Below are positions 1-11,205 of a DNA stretch of 64,000 nt, in pieces. Every line of letters begins with the position of its first letter. Positions within the stretch are counted from its first letter, which is position 1. Origin of the DNA: Tupaia tana. Its lineage: Eukaryota; Chordata; Mammalia; Scandentia; Tupaiidae. The position numbers and the translations under genes are program-made. The notes beneath the pieces were generated by a model. The model saw only the letters and a list, made by a program, of their open reading frames with translations, had not been told where the DNA came from and did not search any database. The stretch is from positions 82,422,291-82,486,290 of the forward strand of contig JAKSZU010000013.1 in NCBI GenBank assembly GCA_026018925.1, in the 5' to 3' direction.

Positions 1-78
1 ATGACCAGATTTGAGATTTGAACTTCAGTTGACCACGTGGGAGTCCAGAGCCTTAACCACTATGCCACCTGCTGGCAA
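1..78 (-). mobile_element. tRNA-derived SINE head, cut by window edge
   Basis: The reverse complement gives a SINE head ending at GCCAGCAGGTGGCATAGTGG, with a degenerate B box. The rest of the element lies left of the window, so A and B types cannot be separated. Confidence 0.75.
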
Positions 79-1307
79 CACCTTATTGCTGTGTCCGTAT
101 GTGGTAGAAGGAGTGAGGGATCTCTCTGGGGTCCTTTCTTAAAAATAAAGGTTCTAATTCTGCTCACAAAGGCAGAGCTCTTATGTCATAATCCCTTTCC
201 GACCATGCTTTCTAATCTCATGTACTGGAGATTGAGAACTAGCATATGACTTCGGGGAATTTACATTCAAACCATAGCAGGGACCTTGAGAGAGGTGCTC
301 ATTAAGCAGAAGAAGGACAAACAGTGATGCTAGAGCCAATTTTCCAGGGTTGTCAGAGGAGGCCGAACCAGAAATGTCTCCATGGTGCTTTGAGATCCCT
401 GCATGGGTTGGCCATAGGGTTTCAAAGAAATTGGTAACAGGAATTCTGGGCTCGTAGTCCTTCATGGATGTGAAAGAAGAGTGTGTGCCCAGATCTGCCA
501 CCTACAACACACCCAGTGCTGGGAAGAGAGAGAGAGTTGCTCAGGTGGCTGTCTATCCACACCCCATGACTCTTCCCAGAGTGTTTGTGGTGAACTGGGG
601 CCAGACCGAGATGAGGCTTCCTGTAGCTGAGACAGGCCTGGCAGACCTGTGGAAAGTGCAGTCCAAGGGACCAAGGAGAGGGAGGGACACCTGCCCTTCC
701 TCCCAGCCAGCTGTTGCCTGACTTCAGTCTCCTGCAGGGCTCTGCCTGAGCCCAGCACCTGGGGGAAGAGTGTGTAGAAGCAGCAAGGAAGGCCAAACGG
801 CATTTTCCTGGTGGTGGTTAACTGTTGTCTCCCTGCGTGGTTCCCAGCATCAGCTGAGCTTCTCACGTTGTTCAAGTCCTAGACCTCAGCACCTCTGGTG
901 GAGTAATGCAGAAACTTACGTATTGGGAGCGGGGCCTCGTGCAAGTTTCGCCACGCAGCCTACGAAAGGAGAAAGGCACCCTTGTTCTGCTGTTTTTGTG
1001 TAGGAGTTGGGGGGAGTGATTTTCTCAAAGGAATAAATCATAGTTGATATTCTGGAAAACTGAATTCAAAAGCTCTCTCTGTATGTGAGTTAAAAATCAA
1101 GGGTCCGTGTGCCATGTGCTGGATGATTTCAAAAGTATATTTAGCTTGACAAATTCACACTAGAACATTTTATCCTTCCAAAAGATAGCAAGAATTCTTC
1201 TCTGACATAATTCCAGATGAGCAGGGTTCATTCATTGGGGGAAGGAAATAAACAAACTGCATTGGAAACTTAGATCGCATTCAAAGCACTTGTAATGATT
1301 CCCGCTT
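79..1307. other. Single-copy stretch, no gene recognised
   Basis: No repeat family, splice-bounded exon or RNA gene recognised. Short open frames overlap on both strands without protein-like composition. Confidence 0.5.
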
Positions 1308-1317
1308 GGAATCACTT

Positions 1318-1325
<8 letters not shown>

Positions 1326-1349
<24 letters not shown>

Positions 1350-1593
1350 TGAGAGGTTTTTGCTATAGGGCGCGTGTGCTCGCCAGAGAGAGACATAGAG
1401 ACAGAAAGCGAGAAATCACCCCCAGGGGGGATGGTCACGCTGCAATCCCTTCTTCTCCATTCTCCTCTCAGGATCTTGGGCACGCACGCACATGCGCCGG
1501 GCGTGAGTTTTAAGCCACCGGGTCCGGGACGCGAACCGCGGTCGACTGCATGGGAGTCCAGCGACATAGCCATTACGCTAACTGCTGGTTCCC
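1326..1593 (-). mobile_element. SINE-A, young GGAACC/GC-box subtype
   Basis: Full-length element. It is flanked by an exact 18 bp target-site duplication GGAATCACTTTTTTCTTT at 1308-1325 and 1594-1611. The head reads GGGAACCAGCAG and the B box GGTTCGCGTCC, markers shared with 32856, 41600 and 57778. Low divergence suggests a recent insertion. Confidence 0.93.
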
Positions 1594-1837
1594 GGAATCA
1601 CTTTTTTCTTTAAAGAAAAGTTCAAATAGGTATTAAATGAGCACAGAGATGAGTCATCAGAGTGGGAGGCATTGCTTTTGCATGAGATCACAATGTGTAT
1701 ATTGTTTTTAAATATTTTTTCCGTAGTATGCTTCATTATCAAAACAACTCCCAGCCTCCAAAGGATGACAGATGTTATAGCATGTAGAGGGTGTTAAAAT
1801 AGAAGAACCACCATTCAGAAAAAACATTGAGTTTTCT

Positions 1838-2107
1838 TTCTTTTTTTTTTTTTGGAGAGGCTTTTTGCTATAGGGCGTGTGCGCTCGCCAGACAGACAGA
1901 GAGAGACAGAGAGACAGAAAGCGAGAATCACCCCCCCAGGGGGGATGGCCACGCAGCAATCCCTTTTCCTCCGTTCTCCTCTCGGGATCTTGGGCATGCA
2001 CACACACGCGCCCGGCGTGAGTTTTAAGCCACCAGGTCCGGGACACGAACCGTGGTTGACTACGTGGGAGTTCAGCGACATAGCCATTACGCTAACTGCT
2101 GGTCCCA
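1838..2107 (-). mobile_element. SINE-A, full length
   Basis: Complete copy between 19 bp duplications AAAAAACATTGAGTTTTCT at 1819-1837 and 2108-2126. B box GGTTCGTGTCC. Confidence 0.93.
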
Positions 2108-2214
2108 AAAAAACATTGAGTTTTCTCTTCTGAAGAATTTCCTGTAATACCCAAGGATGCCTTGATTTTCGAGGTTCTGAGGCACAGTTTCCCAAGAACC
2201 TAAAAGAAAGGGAA

Positions 2215-2365
2215 AGGGAAATAACATTTTCTGAGTGCCAGATGCTAAGGTGATTGAAGTAAATTCCACCATCATAATCTTCACTGTCACCCTCATTTTC
2301 CAGATGAGGCTACCAAGGCACTCAAAGGTCACTTAATCAGCCAAGAGTCCCACAGCTACACCATC
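2215..2365 (-). mobile_element. MIR-like fragment
   Basis: Contains a diverged CATTTTCCAGATGAGG block followed by a CACAGCT-like block, in the order expected of antisense MIR. Weak match. Confidence 0.4.
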
Positions 2366-2419
2366 AGACGAGTTTTCTTACTCAGTTCCCTGCTCTTACC
2401 AAACCAGTGTCCTTAGGCC

Positions 2420-2565
2420 TTGCTGCTCAAAAAGTGTAGTCTGGCAACCTTCAGCACTGAGCTTGTTGAAATTGGAGCATCCTGAGCCCATCCCAGACCT
2501 TCTGAATCAGAATCTGCATTTTAACAAAGTCCCCCAAGGATTCTTACGCATGTTATAGCGAAAGT
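2420..2565 (+). mobile_element. MER5-like hAT-Charlie MITE remnant
   Basis: Matches remembered MER5A blocks in order: GAGCTTGTTGAAATT, CCCAGACCTTCTGAATCAGA, TTTTAACAAAGTCCCCCAAG. Terminal repeats are eroded. Confidence 0.6.
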
Positions 2566-2699
2566 AAACTGCACTACTGTGCACTAAGAGGAAGACGGTT
2601 TGGCAGTTACTGCTCTGAAAATCGGCCAAGCCTCAGGACTAGAATCGGCACACCCAAGAGATGGCTCTGTTGCAGCGAGAGGGGAAGGGTGGCACTGGA

Positions 2700-2830
2700 A
2701 TTTAGTGGGTATAGACCAGGGATGCAGCTAAATATTCTGCAATGCATGGGACAGTCCTATCCCCCTGCCCCCAAAAAGAGTTATCCTTCACAGAACATGG
2801 ACGGTGCTAAGGTTGAGAAACCCTGGTCTA
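2700..2830 (+). mobile_element. MER3-like hAT-Charlie 3' fragment
   Basis: Carries CAGGGATGCAGCTAAATATT, CAATGCATGGGACAG and the terminal GGTTGAGAAACCCTGG. It is related to the copy at 40815. Confidence 0.65.
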
Positions 2831-3309
2831 GTTGTCTGTATCTAGAATTCACATCTCGTTCCTGCTGATCTAGGAAGTGGATCTGAAATGAGATGATACA
2901 AATTGCAGTGTGCTATGCAAATATGAATCTTTTTCCTGGGGCTTGAAAAGAGCAAAAGAGCTTATATGAAGCATGCCAGATTTCCATTACAGTTGGAGTG
3001 TGAAACTCACGAAGACTGTGCCAAGGCTGCAGAGGAAGTGTTTCTAAGCATGGACCAAGTGCCCACCACTGGGGCTGCTGAAAGGCATCAACTCCACCCC
3101 TCATCCGCACCTCCCCTCAATCCTGCCACAAGGCAATTTTGTTTGTTTTACTCCTAAAACTTGTCCCGGCCTCTGTCCTACCTTTCAGCTTGCAAGGGAG
3201 TTATGCTGGGTCAGTTGTGCCACCTGGAGGCTGGGGGAGGAACGGAAAGGAAAGATTGATAAAGGGGGTCAAGGTCTCCTTCCCATCACCTTCTCCCTGC
3301 CCTGACTGG
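2831..3309. other. Single-copy stretch
   Basis: No family recognised. It is purine/pyrimidine mixed with no convincing exon. Confidence 0.4.
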
Positions 3310-3323
3310 TCCATGCTTTCTTC

Positions 3324-3615
3324 TTCTTCTTCTTCTTCTTCTTTTTTTTTTTTTTTCTTTTTTTTTGGAGAAGTTTTTGCTAAAGGGCACATGCGCTCGC
3401 CAGAAAGACAGAGAGAGACAGAGAGACAGAAAGTGAGAAAATCACCCCCCAGGGGGGATGGCCACACCGCAATCCCTTCTCCTCTATCCTCCTCTCGGGA
3501 TCTTGGGCATGCACACACGCCTGGCGTGAGTTTAAGCCACCGGGTCCTGGACTCAAACTGTGGTTGACTACGTGGGAGTTCAGCGAGATAGCCATTAGGC
3601 TAACTGCTGGCCTCC
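3324..3615 (-). mobile_element. SINE-A with TTC-repeat tail
   Basis: Flanked by TCCATGCTTTCTTC duplications at 3310-3323 and 3616-3629. The tail side has become a (TTC)n then T-rich microsatellite (about 3318-3366). Confidence 0.9.
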
Positions 3616-3629
3616 TCCATGCTTTCTTC

Positions 3630-4534
3630 CTCTTCTGCCCCTCAGCTCCACCGCCTGTAGACCCTTGCACTGGTAGACACCTGTTCTCTCTCCTTTCTGC
3701 CTTCCTCTTCCTCATTTCTAGAACTCTCTCCCCTCCGTCCTCTTTGCCTCTCTCCCTCCTTTCCTTTCTTTGGTGAACTGAAAATCATGCAGAAATCACG
3801 ACTTCGGGGAAGTGAAACCAGTGTGACTATTGTATATTGAGGGCAGAAAAAAATTGGAAGTGAAATTATATTCGATAACCAACCCTGGCATTACTGTCTG
3901 GTTGTCAGAGTCCCCTTGAGAATCGCTACAAATATCTCCACCTACTTTCTTATTTTAGTCTGATTAAACTTGCTTCTTCTCCAGGTCCAGAATTCTAATG
4001 CGGGATTGCTCCTCCTGCTTTCTCCTAGTCTTCGAACAGTCATTTTCGACTCTGCTTGTTAATGGACACTATCCGTGACGTAGATTGCATGAGACAGGGT
4101 TTGGAACCCATGTAGATTTATAACCAAGGCCTTCCAAGGAAAAGACAGCCTCTTTGTAACTTCTGCATTCTCATCTTTTTGTAATTTTCATTTTCCTTGC
4201 AAATGAAAGGAGGGGCCTTAGATGTGAAGAGATTGTGGGCAGTCACTGACCCCCACAGGACATCCAATAGGCATTTGGACTCAGAGGCCAGGGCAGAAGA
4301 AGCCAGAGTGACGGACTTCTGGCCAGGGAGTGGCATGTGTTTGCCCAGGTCTGGGAAGCCTGTTTTTCCAGCCAACTAGCTGATCTGCTCCAGAGGGCTC
4401 TAAACTAGAAAGTGAGAGCCATGGGGAGTGGTAGAGGGTGGAAGATGATCAGTTACATGAGAGAAGGGAAGACTTGGCTTCTGGGCACTGATTCCTAGGA
4501 ATGGTCTTGAGAAAATGATTTTGAAATCAGTATT
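3630..4534. other. Single-copy stretch
   Basis: CT-rich at 3630-3770, otherwise ordinary sequence. No repeat or exon recognised. Confidence 0.4.
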
Positions 4535-4550
4535 AGAAACACTTTTTCTT

Positions 4551-4742
4551 GGGGACCAGCAGGTGGCATGGTGGTTAAGGCGCTGGACACTCCCACATGG
4601 CCGCCTATGGTTCGAGTCCTGAACCTGGTGGCTTGCTTTCTCACTTTGTCTCTCTCTTTCTCTCTGTGTCTCTCTCTGGTCAATTTAAGATAAATAAATG
4701 AATAAATAAAATTAAATTAATAATTCTAAAAAAAAAAAAGAA
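4551..4742 (+). mobile_element. SINE-B, full length
   Basis: Flanked by AGAAACACTTTTTCTT (4535-4550) and AGAAACACCTTTTCTT (4743-4758). Intact B box GGTTCGAGTCC and the AATAAATAAA...AATTCTA tail typical of the family. Confidence 0.92.
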
Positions 4743-4839
4743 AGAAACACCTTTTCTTTAATATCAGTCTTAAAGGCATATAAACAAGAGGAAGAAACCC
4801 AGAGGTCATGGTGTCTGAGGAATGACCCAATATGCATCT

Positions 4840-4990
4840 TATTATTGTCACAATGAGCGAATGTCTGCCGTGGGCCAGGTACGTCTTATTTTGGCCTTAC
4901 AACTCCTCCAGACTACCCTGGTAGTTTTAATTTGATTTTAAACATGAAGACATTGCAGTTTGCAGAGGTCAAGACCCAGCCCAGGGACCA
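4840..4990 (-). mobile_element. MIR-like fragment
   Basis: GGGCCAGGTACG, CCTTACAACTCCTCCAG and a degraded GATGAGGAAACTGAGG block occur in antisense MIR order. Confidence 0.45.
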
Positions 4991-5694
4991 TATTTCCCCT
5001 CCCTGCTCTGTTTCTGTGCTGGCTGAGAACTGGTGCTGAGACCCGTGTCTCTGTCCCTTTTCATGAGAAGCATAGACTGGACTGTTCTTATTTTGAATAT
5101 GGGTAAGTTCCTTGTTTAAACTGTCAGAACATCACTTGCCTGGGTGTTTAGTCCCTTCATTCTAAAGGTAGTCTCTGCTTATGCGCTTTTTCTTCTTAGA
5201 GACCTTTGTCCCCTGAAGCTACCTCCTCTCCCCAACCCTCACCCTCTAAAGTGTCTTGCTATGTCTCATCAACTCCACGAGGGGTTTTCGTGGGCTTGAT
5301 AATGTATGTCATCTCTTGCAAGGTCCACTAAACCATCCCTGCCGCAGATTATGCCTTGCAGAGTCTGCCTGGAACAGTGCCAGCAGGAATCACGACACAG
5401 CTGGCTGCCGCAAATAGTTGGACAAACACAAATGAACAATTACTGAGGCTTTATGAAGCGTGCACCCAAGCCAAGGACAGAGTTTGTATGGACAAAGGAA
5501 GACGTAATACAATATGGGTACAATGTAATCGAACCTTGAACCTTTGACATGGGCCCATTTCATCCACAAATTGTGATTGGGCTTCTTTCAGAAAGGTGTA
5601 ATTTTGGGAAAAGTATGAAGTTTTATATTGTTTAAGTGTGTTTGGTCTCCCATAAGAAGAGGTCCTCTGAGATTAATATGGGTTTAAGCTGCTT
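4991..5694. other. Single-copy stretch
   Basis: No repeat family or gene recognised. Confidence 0.4.
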
Positions 5695-5940
5695 CTTGAT
5701 AACTACTACTTATTGAAAGTCCAGTGTTTATTTCAAGTGCTGTCACATTTAACCCTCCTAACAACCTTTGAGGGAGATGCCATTGTTATTTGTTGTTGTT
5801 GTTACAGATAATGAAACCGAGGCACAGGGATTTAGAACAAGGACACTCAGTTAGTGGCAGAGCCAGGATTTAAGTCCCTATAGTTTGGCTTCTATAGACA
5901 GTGTCTTCATTATTTCAATCTTTATTCTGCCTTTTCAGTG
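5695..5940 (-). mobile_element. MIR, near full length
   Basis: Antisense MIR landmarks run in order: TTTAACCCTCCTAACAACC, ATAATGAAACCGAGGCACAG, GTGGCAGAGCCAGGATTTAA and GTTTGGCTTCTATAG. Confidence 0.8.
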
Positions 5941-6045
5941 TTTGATGCAAACTACGCTTGTCCTCTCCTTTTTCTGTGGTTGGCAGTATGTATCTCAGTG
6001 ATAAAAGACTTGCAAAAAGCCAGTGTTTAAAAATTTAAGTAAATT

Positions 6046-6287
6046 TGGATGGCAGGTGGCGTGGTGGTTAAAGGTGCTGGACTCCCACATGGCCGACAGT
6101 GGATTGAGTCCTGGGCCTGGCAGTTTGCTTTCTCACTTTCTCTCTCACTCTTTCCCTGTCTCACTCTGTTCTTCTCTGGTCAAATTTAATAAATAAATAA
6201 GGAAAGGAAGGAAGGAAGGAAGGAAGGGAGGAAGGAAGGAGGGAGGGAGGGAGGGAGGGAGGGAGGGAGGAAGAAAGAGATAGAGAA

Positions 6288-6339
<52 letters not shown>

Positions 6340-6398
6340 AAAGAAAAGAAAAGAGAAAGAAAAAAAAAGTTAAATAAAAATAATTCCTTTAAAAAAAT
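6046..6398 (+). mobile_element. SINE-B with microsatellite inside its tail
   Basis: Head (GGCAGGTGGCGTGGTGGTTA), CT run and AATAAATAAATAA tail are normal up to 6200. A long purine microsatellite follows, and the family's distal tail GTTAAATAAAAATAATTCC then resumes at 6369. The repeat therefore expanded within the element. Confidence 0.88.
6201..6368. repeat. (GGAA)n/(GGGA)n/(GAAA)n microsatellite
   Basis: About 168 bp of compound tetranucleotide repeat, almost entirely purines on this strand. It is seeded in the tail of the surrounding SINE-B. Confidence 0.95.
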
Positions 6399-6482
6399 TG
6401 TAAGTTGTGTCTCCAGTCCTTCAACCTGTCCAGCTAATAGAAAATTTAACCTTGGTTGTTTTTAGAATATATTCAGTAATTT

Positions 6483-6747
6483 GGGACCAGCAGTTGGCGT
6501 AATGGCTGTGTCGCTGGACTCTCATGTAGTCGACCACGGTTCGATTCCTGGACCCGGTGGCTTAAACTCACACCAGGCACGTGTGTGTGCATACCCAAGA
6601 TTCTGAGAGGAGAATGGAGGAGAAGGGACTGTGGCATGGCCATCCCCCTGGGGGGGTCATTTCTCACTTTCTGTCTCTCTCTGTCTTTCTGGTGAGTGCC
6701 TGTGTCCTATAACAAAAACTTCTCCAAAAAAAAAAAAAAAAAAGAAA
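6483..6747 (+). mobile_element. SINE-A, full length
   Basis: Flanked by AGAATATATTCAGTA (6464-6478) and AGAATATATTCACTA (6748-6762). B box GGTTCGATTCC and a 19-A tail. Confidence 0.92.
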
Positions 6748-6799
6748 AGAATATATTCACTAGTCATTATATCCAGAGCCCAAGGTTTTGTTCTTTATA

Positions 6800-7029
6800 T
6801 ATTTTTAAGTTGATTCACGTGTTTTATGAGAGAGAGAGAAAGGAGGCAGGTATCTTCAACACAGTCTCATGCCATGATCCACCCCCAGCCTTCCCAGGGA
6901 GCTAGGATTACTAGCTTTCGTGCAGGTACCCTCAGTGTGTACAGGTTAACTGGGGAACTGAACCCTGATCTTCCATTTAACTCCCAACATTGTATGGTAT
7001 TGTGTTACCACTGTGCCACCAGGGCTGGG
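6800..7029 (-). mobile_element. SINE-C
   Basis: Left edge reads TTTTATGAGAGAGAGAG. CCACCCCCAGCCTTCCCAG lies centrally, and the right edge has GTGCCACCAGGGCTGGGCC, the antisense SINE head. Well diverged. Confidence 0.7.
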
Positions 7030-7130
7030 CCACCGGATTTAAGGGCACTAGATTGTGGGAAGGGGCCATCCAGCACTTGTCTGCACTGGTTCCACTCTGA
7101 TTTCCTGTATGTTTTGTAGTACTTTACCAT

Positions 7131-7722
7131 GGCTGCATCCCCCTTATCCACAGAGGATGCATTTCAAGACCCCAGTAGATGCCTGAAACCACAGTTAGTA
7201 CCAAACCCTAGATGTGCTGTTTTTTCCTCTACATTCATCCCTGTGATAAATTAATTTATAAGTTAGGCACAAAAAGAGATGAACAACTAATAGTCATATT
7301 GAAGTCATATTAACAATATACTATAATAAGTTATGTATTTAGGGGACCAGCGTTGGCGTAATGGCTATGTTGCTGGACTCTCATGTAGTCAACTGCAATT
7401 AGAGTCCCAGTCACGGTGGCTTAAAGTGACGCTGGGCATGTGTGCGTGCATGCCCAAGATCCCGAGAGGAGAATGGAGAAGAAGGGATTGTGGCATGGCC
7501 ATCCACCCTGGGGGGTGATTTCTCGCTTTCTGTCTCTCTGTCTCTCTCTGCCTTTCTGGCGAGTGCACTCGCCCAATAGCAAAAAGCTTATCAAGAGAAA
7601 AAAAGTTATGTATTTGTCTCTGAAAATACCTCATTGTACTGTCGTCAGCTATTTTCAGACTGTAGTTGACTGTGAGTAACTGCAACCGTGGAAGCAATGC
7701 TGTGGATAAGGGGGCATTGCTA
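7131..7722. mobile_element. Tigger/pogo-like MITE, split by SINE-A
   Basis: Terminal inverted repeats are visible: GCATCCCCCTTATCCACAG at the left and CTGTGGATAAGGGGGCATTG at the right. Internal text AGATGCCTGAAACC and AGTTAGGCACAAA is typical of nonautonomous Tigger-type elements. The subfamily name is uncertain. A SINE at 7341-7602 interrupts it. Confidence 0.7.
7341..7602 (+). mobile_element. SINE-A inside the Tigger-like element
   Basis: The exact duplication AAGTTATGTATTT at 7328-7340 and 7603-7615 proves insertion into the DNA transposon. Confidence 0.92.
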
Positions 7723-7724
7723 TC

Positions 7725-8308
7725 CCAAAGACTGGGCAGTTTAATAACAAAGTTATTTGCTCATGAAGGCTCGAAGACCAAGATCAGGGTGTTGGCAGAG
7801 TTGGTTCCTTTTGAAGGCTGCAGAGGAAGAATCTGTTCCAGGCCCCTCTCCTTGGGTTATGGATGGCCATCTTCTCTCTGTCTCTATAGCATCCGTCCTC
7901 TGTGTATGTCTGTGTCCTAATGTTCTCTTCTTATAAGAACCAGCCATGATGGATTTGGGCCCACCCCAAAGACCACACTTTAATGGAATGACATTTTTTT
8001 TTTTTTTTATTTTTTAACGCCAGAGAAAGAGAGAGGAGGAGAGAGAGAAAAATTAAGAGAAAATATCCCCCAATTGTACCTGATCATGCCACAATCATTT
8101 CCCTCCCTTAGTCCATCTCATCAAGGGCCAAGTGTGCCTGGCCTGTTGCCACCAGGGCTGGGATTTGAACTTTGGTCAGTCAAGTGAGATCCAGCTCTCT
8201 CTTCACAGTGCTCAATTCCTGCGCAACAGGGGTGGCTCTAATGATGTTTTTAAAGACCTTGTTGCCATATATATAGTCACATTCTGAGGTACATCAACAT
8301 AAAAGTGG
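7725..8308 (-). mobile_element. MLT1-type LTR (ERVL-MaLR), split
   Basis: Antisense MLT1 landmarks: GACTGGGCAGTTTAATAAC, GAAGACCAAGATCAGGGTGT, TGGGCCCACCCCAAAGACC and, after the inserted SINE, TCACATTCTGAGGTAC. It is an ancient solo LTR fragment with no viral coding sequence. Confidence 0.75.
7999..8239 (-). mobile_element. A-old SINE inside MLT1
   Basis: T-run, GA-rich segment, TGATCATGCCACAATCATTT body and a degenerate antisense head. Flanked by AATGACATTTTT (7987-7998) and AATGATGTTTTT (8240-8251). Confidence 0.75.
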
Positions 8309-8310
8309 AG

Positions 8311-8551
8311 GGGACCTGGCTGGCTGGTGGTATAGTGGTTGGAGCAGTTGGATCCCACATGGCTGACTGTGGTTTGAGCCTTCAACCTGGCAACTTGGAA
8401 GGCATGTTAGGTACATATGCATGTGTGCCCCAAATCCTGAGGAGCGAATGGAGGAGGAGGGATTGCTATGTGGCCACTCCCCCTTTGGGGGTGCTCTCTC
8501 TCTCTCATGAGTGTACACACCCTATAGTAAATTTAAAAATAATAATAAAAA
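8311..8551 (+). mobile_element. A-old SINE
   Basis: Head GGCTGGTGGTATAGTGGTTG, body GAGCGAATGGAGGAGGAGGG, and 3' end CACCCTATAGTAAATTTAAA. It abuts the MLT1 fragment. Confidence 0.85.
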
Positions 8552-9794
8552 GCATTGGAGGAGACACACAATTCATTTCACAACACACATCTACGTGGCA
8601 TTTAACTCTTATTGTCCTTATGGTCAAGCCCAAGGCCCCTTACTAGTGCACACAGGGTATAGACATGAGAATCCCTAGGAAATCTGGGAACTTGAAGCCT
8701 AGAGTCCCTCCTCTCTGAAGCCTTGCCAGTTCCTTAGCAGCTCCAGGGAATAGGGTGAAATGCCCCAGGGTGGAGGGAGAAAGGACCCTTTCTGGACCAT
8801 GTTTTATAATCTTACTGTTGGCTTACATTTTTATAAAAGCCTAAGAAACCTTGACTCCTTGATACTGAATTTCAGAAGCAAGGTGTTACATATCTAGCTA
8901 CCTTCCTAAAGAGGAAGATGGAGGAGAGAAAGGAGAAGATGTTCATTATGTTTTAAAAAGTTCAGGAAAATGATTTTGGAAAGCAAAGGAGAAAAGTCGA
9001 CTTGAATCCTTGCGTGGTGGAAGGATTTCCACCCATTGGACCTATCTCCTCCAACCTGTGAGCCCTGCCTAGGTTTGGAATACAGTGGGCCTTAAACACC
9101 CAGTAGAGAATTGGTTCAGAAAGTGTTTGAGGGCCCAAGTGATTGGTCCATTCACTTGAAAAGCACTTAGTGGGACAAGCTAGGGCAGATGGTGGTGGGT
9201 CCTCAGCAGAGGCTGTAGGATGGGATTTGAAAAGTATGTGAGTTGAACTGTTTTCCTACTGCCAGGGTAGCCCTCTGGCCCTGGGACTAGGGCTGCTCCT
9301 TCATTACTACACCTCTGTCACCAAAAGAATCCAAGCTGTCATGCTTCTCCATGTTGTTTCCTTTGCCTGTTAATGTTGGCTTGGCACATATCCAAGGTGG
9401 AAACTATGCTTTCCCCCTTATTTTTGCCATAGTGGCTCCATGATACAGTGATAGGTGCCTGGACTTGTCTTCTGCCTTCAGAGTGCAGATATTGGACCCT
9501 GTACAGGACCAGCTTCAGAGATAGGAAGAGGTGACTGTAGAGGTCTCTGACATACTTTCTTGGAGTTGGCTGTTTCCTCTTGCTTTAACTGTTGGGAAGG
9601 GTGTGTTCCAGGAGTGCCTGTGAGTTGTGGAAACAAAGCAGTGGCAGCCTTGTGAATGCCTTGTCCCCATCAGTGGGTCTCAGTGTCACACCAGCAGGAT
9701 GACCCTCTGGTGGAGGGACAGCTCTCTGACACCTGTGGCAGTCCTACAGAGGCATGGCACAGAAAGTTAAGTCATTTCTGTGATAGACACACGT
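8552..9794. other. Single-copy stretch
   Basis: 1.2 kb with no recognised transposon or exon. Confidence 0.45.
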
Positions 9795-10456
9795 CTAGTT
9801 TTTGCCCTTTTTGTTTTTAATTGTGGTAAAATACATGTAACATCAATGTTAACATCTAAGCCATTTTTAGGTGTGTAGTCCTGTGGCATTAAGTACATTC
9901 ACAGTGTTGTACAACCATCACCACCAGCCATTCACCAAACTCTTTTATCTTGTAAAACTGAAACTCTCCATGAAACGCTAATTTCCTTTCCTGACTCCCC
10001 CAGCCCCTGGCAACCCATTCTATTTTCTGACTACTCTACATGTCATATCAGTGGAACCTCACAGTATCTGTCCCTTTTTTGTTAAAAAAAAAAAAAAAGA
10101 AGTCTTTATTTTGTTTTATTTGATATTATTATTATTTTAATTTGCTATAAGGCACATGCTGCCACCAAAGAGAGAGAAAGAGGAAAAGTGAGAAAGCAAG
10201 ATACCAGGTCCAGGGCTCAAATCACAGTTGCTATGTGGGAGTCTCCAGCCACCATGCCACTTGCTGGCCCCAGTATTTGACCTTTTGTGACTGGCTTATT
10301 TTACACAGCATCGTGTTCTCAAGATAGCTCTGTGCTTTAGCATGTGTCAGAATTTCCTTCCTTTTTAAAGCTTAGTAATTTTCCATTGTATGGACATATC
10401 ATAGTTTATCCATTCATCTGTTCATGGACACTGGAGTTGTTTCCACTTTTTTCCTT
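9795..10456 (-). mobile_element. L1 3' UTR fragment, antisense, split
   Basis: Old L1 landmarks: AATTGTGGTAAAATACATGT, TACAACCATCACCACCAGCC, CCCCAGCCCCTGGCAACCCA. After the SINE come GTGACTGGCTTATTTTACAC, TTTTCCATTGTATGGACATA and TCATGGACACTGGAGTTG. Confidence 0.88.
10084..10270 (-). mobile_element. SINE-I (A-old 3' end without GC-rich body)
   Basis: Reads TTTGCTATAAGGCACATGCT then GA run, GAGAAAGCAAG and antisense head to TGCTGGCCC. The L1 text CAGTATYTGTCCTTTT is duplicated across it. It links A-old and SINE-B. Confidence 0.82.
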
Positions 10457-10721
10457 GCCCTTATTTTGCTTTTGTTTTATTAATTTGCCAGCGGTGCATG
10501 AGCTCACCAGAGAGAGACAGAGAGAAGGGGAGGGAGAGAGCACTCCCTCATGGTATGAGATCATGCTGCAATCCCTTCTCTCCAGCTCTCCATCTTGTTA
10601 GGATTTTGGACATATGTTCACATGTACCCAGTCTTTCAAGCAGCCAGAGCCAGGATTTAGACCGTGTTTGGCTGTGCGGAATCTGGCTCCCTTAAACAGT
10701 AGGCCATGGGGTTGGCCCTGT
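10457..10721 (-). mobile_element. A-old SINE
   Basis: TTAATTTGCCAGCGGTGCAT, GCTGCAATCCCTTCTCTCC and a degraded antisense head ending in GGGGTTGGCCC. Confidence 0.8.
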
Positions 10722-10977
10722 CTTACTCTTGTTTCTGACAGGCAAAATTCATCTGTGAGGTCCTTGAGGTCAAAAGAATCTTCTAGATCCTATTTTGGAG
10801 GGGTTCACTATCTCTACCAAACACAGGAAGTACAAATACATGAAAAAGTAAAAATGGTACAGAAGTCGATACAAGACACTGTTCAGAATGTGTCACAAAA
10901 TCAAAGGTGCAGGTTCACAAAATGGATGGATGGCTTGGAATTTTTAGGAGAAGATGACAGTAGAGAAAATGGATTTA

Positions 10978-11205
10978 AAGCATGCATTCTAGAATTGGGT
11001 ATCCCAAGTTCAAATGCTGGCTTTGTCAATTTACTATCCATTGTCACTGTAGGTGAATTATCAAACCTTTGTATGCCTCAGTTTCCTTATCTGTCAAACA
11101 GGGGTAATAATACTTGTAGAATTGTTGGGAGTATTAAATGAGAAAACATAGGTAAAGAGTTTAAACATGGCACATGGTTAGCACTCAATACTAAAATATA
11201 GAGGA
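10978..11205 (+). mobile_element. MIR, near full length
   Basis: Sense MIR landmarks: GTTCAAATGCTGGCTTTGTC, TATGCCTCAGTTTCCTTATC, AGGGGTAATAATACTTG, ATTAAATGAG and AGCACTCAATA. Confidence 0.85.

Noticed and set aside
7725..8308. Endogenous retrovirus with coding potential
   Set aside because: Only an MLT1-type LTR fragment is present, with no gag, pol or env sequence.
10614..11141. 175-codon plus-strand frame
   Set aside because: It spans an A-old SINE head and a MIR; no protein-like conservation expected.
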